Below, piece by piece: positions 31,673 through 37,917 of a stretch of DNA of 37,917 nucleotides. Within the stretch, counting starts at the first letter, position 1. Every line of letters begins with the position of its first letter. Below the pieces are notes generated by a model. That model was given only the letters and a program-made list of their open reading frames with translations. It did no database searches and had not been told where the DNA came from. The position numbers were made by a program, and so were the translations under genes. This stretch comes from Limisphaerales bacterium (GTDB taxonomy: Bacteria > Verrucomicrobiota > Verrucomicrobiia > Limisphaerales > JAKEEH01), in NCBI GenBank assembly GCA_022616725.1, contig JAKEEH010000340.1:1-37917 (forward strand). The letters run 5' to 3'.

Positions 31673-31891
31673 ATGAGTCAACAAAACACGAGCGGAAGCG
31701 CTCACAAGACTGCGGCAACAGCCCGCCGTACGTTGTCTAAAACGACACCCACTGGAAGAACCCGACATCCACGACTCCGTGCAAAATCGCTGTCCTGGCG
31801 GCCCCGGAATGGCCGCCATTTCCCTCTTGAGTTTGGGCCTAAGCTGCCGATTACCAATGATATGGGACTCCGTTCCAGATGCGCCACCTGA
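31673..31891 (+). CDS. Possible small basic protein upstream of the sensor kinase
   Basis: A frame of 72 codons starting at ATG 31673 and ending 7 bases before the kinase ATG 31899. The product is rich in Arg, Thr and Ser with no recognisable fold. Codon use is not clearly coding. It may be the 5' untranslated region of the kinase or a real small gene. Confidence 0.2.
   Translation: MSQQNTSGSAHKTAATARRTLSKTTPTGRTRHPRLRAKSLSWRPRNGRHFPLEFGPKLPITNDMGLRSRCAT
31675..31688 (+). repeat. Inverted partner of the GAGTCAACAAA motif
   Basis: GAGTCAACAAAACA matches GAGTCAACAAAGCA (minus strand, 31553-31540) at 13 of 14 bases, in opposite orientation, 122 bases apart in the divergent spacer. Confidence 0.5.
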
Positions 31892-31898
31892 ACGGCCT

Positions 31899-32996
31899 AT
31901 GATGAGGGCCAACGAAGAGACGACCACGTTTCGTACGCGAGCCGCGGCTGCGCGCTCCAACGTCGTGCCTTTCCCGGGGGCCATCGCCCCAGCCCCGTCC
32001 GGTCCACACGATCTCAAACGTAGTGAAACCGAACGCCAGGCATTGCAGAGCATCATTCCCGACCTGATCTTCACCGTCCGCAAAGATGGTCTGGTGCTGG
32101 AGACCCATGCGCCGAAGGACAATGAGATGACCGTCTCGGCCAACACCGCCGTCGGCAAGCGCATCAAGGATTTACTCCCGACGCAGATCGGGCAGCAGGC
32201 GACGCACTACATTGAGAAAGCCCTACGCACCGGGCAGACCCAGGTCTTCAGCATTCAGCATTCGCTGCCGAGCCGCCTGCGCGTGTTCGAAGCGCGCATC
32301 TGCCCCAGCGGGCCCGACGAGGTCTTCGCTCTCGTCCGCGATGTCACCGACCGCAAGCTGCTCCAGAAGGAAATCCTCGAAATCACCAATCGGGAGCGTG
32401 TCCAGATCGGGCAGGACTTGCACGATGGCCTCGGCCAGCACCTGACCGGGATTACTTTCCTGAGCCGTGCCCTCGAAAGCAAACTCTTGGCCTTGAACCT
32501 GCCCGAGGCTCGCGACGCCGCCGAGATCAGTAAACTGGTCATGCAGGCGTTGTCGCAGACGCGCAACCTCGCGCGCGGCCTCTTTCCTGTCGAATTGGAG
32601 GAAAGCGGATTAATCCATGCCTTAAAGGAACTCGCTTCGACCGTGGAGCAGCTCTTCAGCATCACTTGCGTGTTCGACTGCGAAGACAAGCTGGCGATCC
32701 GCAATCGGGCCGCCGAAAACCATCTCTTCCGGCTTTCCCAGGAAGCAATCAATAATTCTGTCAAACACGGCAAGGCCAAGCACGTCACCATTGGGTTGAA
32801 GCGCTCCGGCGAGCGGGTGCTACTGTCGATTGCCGATGACGGGGTGGGTTTCTCCAATGATCCGTCCAAGAGTACCGGCCTGGGGTTGCGCATTATGAAC
32901 TATCGGGCGCAGAAGATCGGCGCCGCTCTGGAGATTCAACCGGGCAACGCCAGCGGCACGGTCGTGCTCTGCACGTTTCCCAACAACAAATCCTGA
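31899..32996 (+). CDS. NarL/DesK-type sensor histidine kinase with PAS domain
   Basis: A 365-residue cytoplasmic kinase. A PAS-like domain spans about 45-150 (ERQALQSIIPDLIFTVRKDGLVLETHAP). The HisKA_3 box RVQIGQDLHDGLGQHLTGITF carries the acceptor His in DLHDGLGQ. The ATPase domain has NNSVKHGKAKH, ADDGVGF and STGLGLRIMNYRAQKIGA. The start is placed at ATG 31899; in-frame starts at 31779 or 31857 would add 40 or 14 residues. It lies 25 bases upstream of a NarL-family regulator and forms a pair with it. Signal and targets are unknown; the divergent HlyD gene is a candidate target. Confidence 0.9.
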   Translation: MMRANEETTTFRTRAAAARSNVVPFPGAIAPAPSGPHDLKRSETERQALQSIIPDLIFTVRKDGLVLETHAPKDNEMTVSANTAVGKRIKDLLPTQIGQQATHYIEKALRTGQTQVFSIQHSLPSRLRVFEARICPSGPDEVFALVRDVTDRKLLQKEILEITNRERVQIGQDLHDGLGQHLTGITFLSRALESKLLALNLPEARDAAEISKLVMQALSQTRNLARGLFPVELEESGLIHALKELASTVEQLFSITCVFDCEDKLAIRNRAAENHLFRLSQEAINNSVKHGKAKHVTIGLKRSGERVLLSIADDGVGFSNDPSKSTGLGLRIMNYRAQKIGAALEIQPGNASGTVVLCTFPNNKS

Positions 32997-33021
32997 CCAA
33001 ATTTAACGACGACAACGCCCA

Positions 33022-33723
33022 ATGACCGGACAAAAACCTATGGCAAACAAGAATCAACCTGGAATCCGCAAAGGAAAAATCCGAGTGCTCCTCGTGGATG
33101 ACCATCCAGTGCTGCGCCGCGGTCTGGCCCAAATGATCAATCAGGAGCCGGACATGATGGTCTGCGGTGAAGCCGAAGATGCCGGCAAAGGATTTGAACT
33201 GGTCGGCACTCTCAACCCTGACGTCGCCGTCGTGGACATCTCGCTCAAGACCGGCAATGGCATCGAACTGGTCAAGAACGTCAAAGCCCGATACCCCGAG
33301 CTGCCGGTGCTGATGCTCTCGATGCACGACGAGTCGCTCTACGCCGAGCGCGCCCTGCGCGCGGGCAGCCGCGGCTACATCATGAAGGAAGAAGCCAGCG
33401 AGCAGGTCCTCCTGGCCATCCGCCGCGTCTTGACTGGGGACATTTTCCTCAGCGAACGGATGAAATCCAAGATGATCAATCAACTGGCCAACGGCGTCCG
33501 CACAGTCGTCTCCCCGCTCGAACAATTGACCGACCGTGAACTCCAGGTGTTCCGCCTCATCGGCGAAGGCCATAGCACCCGCCAGATCGCCTCCGAGCTG
33601 CACCTGAGTGTCCGCACGGTCGAAGCTTACCGCGAGTACATCAAGAGCAAGCTGAACCTCAAGAACGCGACCGAACTCGTCCAGCACGCATTTCACTGGG
33701 TCCATCACGAAGCGGCGGCGTAG
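33022..33723 (+). CDS. NarL/FixJ-family response regulator
   Basis: A 233-residue regulator partnered with the kinase upstream. Receiver domain about 18-140: DD in VLLVDDHPVLRRG, phospho-acceptor Asp in AVVDISLKTG, Lys in IMKEEAS. The LuxR-type HTH is at about 170-225 (LTDRELQVFRLIGEGHSTRQIASELHLSVRTVEAYREYIKSKLNL). Start ATG 33022, or ATG 33040. It is followed by a hairpin and a convergent kup gene. Confidence 0.93.
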   Translation: MTGQKPMANKNQPGIRKGKIRVLLVDDHPVLRRGLAQMINQEPDMMVCGEAEDAGKGFELVGTLNPDVAVVDISLKTGNGIELVKNVKARYPELPVLMLSMHDESLYAERALRAGSRGYIMKEEASEQVLLAIRRVLTGDIFLSERMKSKMINQLANGVRTVVSPLEQLTDRELQVFRLIGEGHSTRQIASELHLSVRTVEAYREYIKSKLNLKNATELVQHAFHWVHHEAAA

Positions 33724-33744
33724 CCCGAACGATTAAGTTGAAAT

Positions 33745-33768
33745 GGGGGGGAGCCGCAAAACCCCCTT
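33745..33768. terminator. Weak terminator-like hairpin between RR and kup
   Basis: GGGGG (33747-33751) and CCCCC (33762-33766) with a 10-base loop, in the 65-base convergent gap. Only two T follow on the plus strand, so the termination call is tentative. GAGCT-cgctcga-AGCTC follows at about 33775. Confidence 0.3.
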
Positions 33769-33788
33769 AGAAGGAGCTCGCTCGAAGC

Positions 33789-35651
33789 TCACAGTTCCAC
33801 TTGCATGCCCAATTCAACGACCCGATTGACGGGCAATCGGAAGAAGGTGGTTGCATGCTGAGCGTTGCGGGACATGGTGGCAAAAAGACGTTCGCGCCAG
33901 AGCGCCATGCCCGGCATCCGAGTCGGAATGATGGTTTCACGACTCAGAAAGAATGTCGCCTGCTCAGGGTCAACCTTGAGACCCTCCTTTGCGCAGAGTT
34001 CGAGCAAACGCGGCACGTTCGGCTCCTCCATAAAGCCGTAATAGCCAATAACGCGATAAAACCCGAGGTCAGACTTCTCGAGCTTGATCCGCTCGGCGTC
34101 ATTGACGTATGGCGTTTCACGCGTCGAGACGGTGAGAATGATCACGCGCTCGTGCAGGACTTTGTTGTGTTTCAAATTGTGCAGCAACGCCACCGGCGTG
34201 CCTTCGGCGCTGCCGGACATAAACACGGCGGTGCCAGGGACGCGCAGAGGTGAGTTCGCGCGCACATCATCGAGGAACAAATCATAAGGGAGTGAGCTGG
34301 CGGCGAGTTTATTGCGGAGAATTCTTCGACCGCTTTTCCAAGTGGACATCAACGTGAAAATCACCGCGCCAGCGACGATCGGGAACCAGCCCCCGTGGGC
34401 GATCTTAAGCCCATTGGCCCCAAGGAACGCCAATTCGACGACAAGAAACGCGCTGCAAACGAGTCCGGCCAGCCATGGTTTCCACCCCCACATTCGCTGG
34501 GCGGCAAAAAAGAGCAGCACAGAGGTTATGGACATTGTCAGGGTCACGGCGATGCCGTAGGCAGCGGCGATATTGCTCGAGGTCTGAAATCCGAGCACCA
34601 GGCCCACACACGCCAGCATGAGCGTCCAGTTTACCTGAGGCATATAGATTTGGCCCTTTTCTGCGTGCGACGTGTGCTGGATAACAAGCCGGGGAAAGTA
34701 CCCGAGTTGAATCGCCTGCATCGTCAGCGAGTACGCTCCGGAAATCAGCGCCTGCGACGCGATCACCGCCGCGGCCGTCGCCAGGGCGACCATGGGATAC
34801 ACCGCCCAGGAAGGCGCAAGAAAATAGAAGGGATTTTCCGCGGCAGCGGGGTTTTTCAACAGCAGCGCCCCTTGTCCGAAATAATTGAGCAGCAGCGCCG
34901 GGAATACAACGAAGAACCACGCGCGCCGAATCGGTCGAAGACCAAAATGCCCCATGTCCGCGTATAACGCCTCGGCGCCCGTGACACAGAGAAAGACAGC
35001 TCCGAGCACAACAAAACCAAGCATCCCATTATCCGGGAAAAACCGCACCGCATAGATCGGGTTGAAGGCCAGCAGCACCTCTGGTGCGTCGGCTATGCCG
35101 CGAATTCCCAGCAGCGCGAGCGCCAAAAACCATAGCAACGTCACGGGACCAAAAATAAACCCCACGCGTCCGGTTCCGATACGTTGCACCGAGAACAACC
35201 CCACAAGAATGGCAATCGTAATTGGAACGATGTAGTGCTCGAAAACAGGCGTGGCAACTTTCAAGCCTTCGATTGCGCCCAAGACCGAGATGACCGGCGT
35301 GATCATTCCATCGCCGTAAAGCAGTGCCGCCCCGAAAACGCCAATGGCGATAAACATCAAGCGCACACGGCTGCCTGACTCACGGTCGGTGAAGGCCAAA
35401 GCGAGCAGCGCGAGAATCCCGCCCTCCCCCTTGTTGTTCGCGCGCATCACGAACGTGAGGTATTTGACCGAGACGATGATCGTGAGCGACCAGAAGAAAA
35501 GCGAAAGTACTCCAAGAATGTTGTCGCGGGTCGGCGCAATTGGATGCGTCCCGTGAAAGCATTCACGGATCGCGTAAAGCGGACTGGTGCCAATATCGCC
35601 GTAAACGACGCCCAAAGCTCCCAGCACAAGCGACGCCTGATATCTATTCAC
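33789..35651 (-). CDS. kup: KUP-family potassium uptake protein
   Basis: A 620-residue proton-coupled potassium transporter with about 12 membrane segments, the same length as E. coli Kup (622). The N-terminus ALGVVYGDIGTSPLYAIRE is the family signature; others are NNKGEGGILALLALA, LYGDGMITPVISVLGAIEG and TGAEALYADMGHFG. The soluble C-terminal region (about 480-620) is present. It is the last gene of a potassium operon, 31 bases after ktrA. Confidence 0.96.
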   Translation of the reverse strand: MNRYQASLVLGALGVVYGDIGTSPLYAIRECFHGTHPIAPTRDNILGVLSLFFWSLTIIVSVKYLTFVMRANNKGEGGILALLALAFTDRESGSRVRLMFIAIGVFGAALLYGDGMITPVISVLGAIEGLKVATPVFEHYIVPITIAILVGLFSVQRIGTGRVGFIFGPVTLLWFLALALLGIRGIADAPEVLLAFNPIYAVRFFPDNGMLGFVVLGAVFLCVTGAEALYADMGHFGLRPIRRAWFFVVFPALLLNYFGQGALLLKNPAAAENPFYFLAPSWAVYPMVALATAAAVIASQALISGAYSLTMQAIQLGYFPRLVIQHTSHAEKGQIYMPQVNWTLMLACVGLVLGFQTSSNIAAAYGIAVTLTMSITSVLLFFAAQRMWGWKPWLAGLVCSAFLVVELAFLGANGLKIAHGGWFPIVAGAVIFTLMSTWKSGRRILRNKLAASSLPYDLFLDDVRANSPLRVPGTAVFMSGSAEGTPVALLHNLKHNKVLHERVIILTVSTRETPYVNDAERIKLEKSDLGFYRVIGYYGFMEEPNVPRLLELCAKEGLKVDPEQATFFLSRETIIPTRMPGMALWRERLFATMSRNAQHATTFFRLPVNRVVELGMQVEL

Positions 35652-35682
35652 GCAAAAAGTTTTGGACCGATACTCATTCCGC

Positions 35683-36363
35683 TCAGGTATATTCCCCCAT
35701 GAAATTGGCCAGGTCGATCACGCTACCCACCAGCGCGAGCACGTCGTCCGGTTGAATGATCTCGTCCGGGAGCGGAACGGGGTTGAACATTTTGAGGACC
35801 TTTTCACCCCTCGAGGTCAGTTCCATTCGCTTCAGCGCGACGAGGTTAATACGAAACCGGCGGCGCAGGCTCAACTCCTCCAGGCTCTTGCCCACGATTC
35901 CGGGCGGCGCGTTGACTTCGACCACGCTAAAGCCTTCGGCCAATTCAAAATAACTGGATATATTCGTGATGAGGAGGCGTTGCACCATCCATCGCGCAGC
36001 TTCTTCCTCCGGGTTGAAGACTTCATCGGCGCCGACTGCTTTCAAAACTCGGTGATGGTCGGCGGTTGTAGCACGGGCGACGATTTTTTTGATGCCAAAC
36101 TGCTTGGCATGCACCACGACGAGCACTTGCGCTTCAAAATTGGCGCCGATCGCGGCGATCAATACATCGACCTCTCCGATGCCGTGGGCATGCAGCGCAT
36201 TTTCCTGACTGGCATCCATCCGAAGCGCCAACGCAACGCGGTCCTTGACCGAGTTAACGCGGTCCATGCTGACATCCACCGCGATGACCTCGACGCCCTC
36301 CTTCGACAAGCCGACCGCGGCGGCCCTGCCAAATTCCCCTAATCCGATCACAGCGCACTTCAT
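35683..36363 (-). CDS. ktrA: Potassium-uptake regulatory subunit KtrA (RCK domain)
   Basis: A 226-residue cytoplasmic gating subunit. RCK_N (about 1-120) has the nucleotide-binding Rossmann motif VIGLGEFGRAAA and an acidic strand end VIAVDVS. RCK_C (about 135-220) has VEVNAPPGIVGKSLEEL and LPDEIIQPDDVLALVGS. KtrA octamers open the KtrB pore upon ATP binding, and RCK_C in other species binds c-di-AMP. It lies 82 bases after the ktrB-like gene and immediately before kup. Confidence 0.93.
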   Translation of the reverse strand: MKCAVIGLGEFGRAAAVGLSKEGVEVIAVDVSMDRVNSVKDRVALALRMDASQENALHAHGIGEVDVLIAAIGANFEAQVLVVVHAKQFGIKKIVARATTADHHRVLKAVGADEVFNPEEEAARWMVQRLLITNISSYFELAEGFSVVEVNAPPGIVGKSLEELSLRRRFRINLVALKRMELTSRGEKVLKMFNPVPLPDEIIQPDDVLALVGSVIDLANFMGEYT

Positions 36364-36445
36364 CGATCAATGTCTCCCAACTGTGTTCCGCGGTCTGTGG
36401 GACAGGCGCAGGCAGATTTGTCGCCGTTGGCGCAGGCCTGCAAAT

Positions 36446-37917
36446 TCATCCGACCACCACTTCTTCTTCAGGGAGATCATACGTCAAAGTACGGCCGCTT
36501 TGGAAAACCGTCAGCACAAGTGAAATCGGCCCAACTCGTCCAATAAACATCGCGACACAAAGGACCAATTTGCTGCTCCAGCTTAACTGCGCCGTTATCC
36601 CGGTGGAAAGGCCGACCGTGCTGAGCGCTGAGATAAGCTCGAACGCCTGGTCTTGCAAGGTCAAATGACGGTCGAAGAGCGCAAGTAAAAAGATGCCGAG
36701 GCTGGCGCTAATGACGTAAAGGACGAACACGCTCAACGCGGCGAACAAGATCTTCACTGTCAGGGTCCGGCCAAAGACCTCCACCCGTTCGCGCCGCATG
36801 ACGAACGCTCGCAAAGCCAGGAGCAAGATTCCGAAGCTCACCGTTTTGATTCCCCCGCCCATCGAAACGGGGCTTGCCCCAATCGCCATCAGTATCATCA
36901 GAAAAATCAGCGTCGCATCCTGCAGTTGCTCGATCGGCACGGTGTTGAACCCGGCGGTGCGCGGGGTTACCGATTGAAATGCGGCAATGAGAAAGCTCTC
37001 GGTCACGGTCCGGTCCCGCAGAATGTGGTTGAATTCCAGGGCCCAAAACATAATCAAGCCGGTCACCAACAAAATGAATGTGACCTGCAAAGACAGCCTG
37101 GTTTGCACACTGAGCCGCTCCGGCGCCTGCCCAGCGTGAAGGCGACGAAACAAGCCGATCCGTCGGAAAAGGGGTCGGCGCGTGAATCGGTAGCCAAGCA
37201 ATTCGGGAATGACGAGAAAACCCAGCCCGCCCAAGACAATCAATGCCATAAAAGTAAACATGAGGCCCATATTGGCCTGGAAGGGCACAAGACTGTCACT
37301 CTGCAGGGCAAAACCCGCATTGCAGAAAGCGGAGACGACATGGAAAAGAGACCATTTGATACGCGCGAGCGGGTCTCCTTCACGCGGCAAGAATTGATAA
37401 ATCAAAACGACGCCGATCAGTTCGATCACGGCTGTGGCCAGCAAAATGCCGAGAATCTGCCGATTTACATCGGAAAAGCGCGGCGCATTGACGATCTGTC
37501 GAAAAGCTACCATTTGCGGCACGGGGAGGGCACGGGTGGAGAATATCGATAAGAAACCAACAAAGGTGATAATCCCCAAGCCGCCCACTTGGAAGAGAGC
37601 GAGGATTATCATCTGCCCAAAGGTCGAGAAATCCGTTCCCGTGTCGCGCACGACGAGGCCAGTCACACAGACTGCGCTCGTTGCCGTAAACAGCGCATCC
37701 AGGGCGCTGATGGGGGCCTCGGGCCGGGCGCTGCAATTTGGCAACAGCAGCAAGGAGGTGCCGATGAGGATCAACATCGCAAAGGATCCGGCCAGAATCA
37801 GTTCGGGACGGACCCCTTTGCCGAAAAGTCGCTCAATGGCGCGCAACAATTGGATGCACACCGAGGAGAGCAGGAACAGCTTGACGAGATTTAGCGTTAA
37901 TGCCTGTGTGGATTCCA
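36446..37917 (-). CDS. ktrB: Potassium channel subunit KtrB/TrkH (5' end beyond window)
   Basis: A membrane potassium transporter with four pore repeats. The four selectivity segments are TSAVCVTGLVV, AFCNAGFALQ, SVTPRTAGFNT and STVGLSTGITA. The frame is still open at base 37917, so the gene starts outside the window; the GTG at 37861 is internal and only a possible start. The residues preceding it include a hydrophobic stretch (LNLVKLFLLSS), suggesting an extra N-terminal helix. It forms a complex with KtrA encoded downstream. Confidence 0.92.
   Translation of the reverse strand, partial: ESTQALTLNLVKLFLLSSVCIQLLRAIERLFGKGVRPELILAGSFAMLILIGTSLLLLPNCSARPEAPISALDALFTATSAVCVTGLVVRDTGTDFSTFGQMIILALFQVGGLGIITFVGFLSIFSTRALPVPQMVAFRQIVNAPRFSDVNRQILGILLATAVIELIGVVLIYQFLPREGDPLARIKWSLFHVVSAFCNAGFALQSDSLVPFQANMGLMFTFMALIVLGGLGFLVIPELLGYRFTRRPLFRRIGLFRRLHAGQAPERLSVQTRLSLQVTFILLVTGLIMFWALEFNHILRDRTVTESFLIAAFQSVTPRTAGFNTVPIEQLQDATLIFLMILMAIGASPVSMGGGIKTVSFGILLLALRAFVMRRERVEVFGRTLTVKILFAALSVFVLYVISASLGIFLLALFDRHLTLQDQAFELISALSTVGLSTGITAQLSWSSKLVLCVAMFIGRVGPISLVLTVFQSGRTLTYDLPEEEVVVG

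Noticed and set aside
35662-36342. Plus-strand open frame of 226 codons
   Set aside because: Antisense to ktrA, which has a clear RCK fold.
37859-37861. GTG as start of the KtrB-type gene
   Set aside because: The frame remains open to the window edge and encodes a plausible hydrophobic N-terminus, so the start is more likely outside.

Overview
The window reads as a chromosomal segment of a Verrucomicrobiota bacterium, probably of the Pedosphaera/Limisphaera type. This is inferred from gene content: secreted Ig-like/PA14-like protein, S1 sulfatase, ECF sigma factor beside a Ser/Thr kinase with WD40 repeats, GC-rich REP-like hairpins and TTCAAC-type intergenic repeats, and few Shine-Dalgarno sequences. 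No 16S rRNA is present, so the assignment is not proven.

Layout. 1-4.2 kb (minus): a truncated secreted multidomain protein and a lipid-exported or periplasmic sulfatase, then a 450-base stretch holding a decayed coding remnant. 4.25-7.7 kb (plus): a zinc alcohol dehydrogenase, an orphan RbsC-like sugar permease and a CorA magnesium channel. 7.8-17.2 kb (plus): a regulatory and exopolysaccharide-export block consisting of a PAS histidine kinase, an NtrC-type sigma54 activator, an ArnT/PMT-like membrane glycosyltransferase, an outer-membrane beta-barrel, a Wzc-type tyrosine kinase, a Wza-type export lipoprotein and a tail-anchored FHA protein. A textbook sigma54 promoter (GG-N10-GC) lies just before the beta-barrel gene, which fits control by the adjacent NtrC-type regulator. 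17.2-20.3 kb (plus): DAHP synthase and a squalene-hopene-cyclase-like protein, preceded by what looks like a complete transcription attenuator: an aromatic-rich leader peptide, an antiterminator and an intrinsic terminator.

20.3-23.1 kb (minus): a DinG/YoaA-type helicase and a hexapeptide-repeat transferase. 23.3-25.55 kb (plus): an SGNH-hydrolase/TPR fusion. 25.55-26.1 kb: repeats, a series of hairpins including a plus-strand terminator, and tRNA-His (minus). 26.2-30.3 kb (plus): an ECF sigma factor and a 1057-residue kinase/WD40 protein. 30.3-33.7 kb: an HlyD-type adaptor (minus) diverging from a NarL-type two-component pair (plus), with a pair of inverted 14-base motifs between them. 33.8-37.9 kb (minus): a potassium-uptake operon ktrB-ktrA-kup, with ktrB running off the right edge.

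The strongest candidates for something undescribed are the aromatic-amino-acid attenuator in front of DAHP synthase (with a leader peptide that may be leaderless), the sigma54-controlled polysaccharide export operon with an FHA partner, and the hairpin/U-tract placed directly against SD-less start codons at two unrelated genes. All assignments come from reading the sequence; no database search was run.
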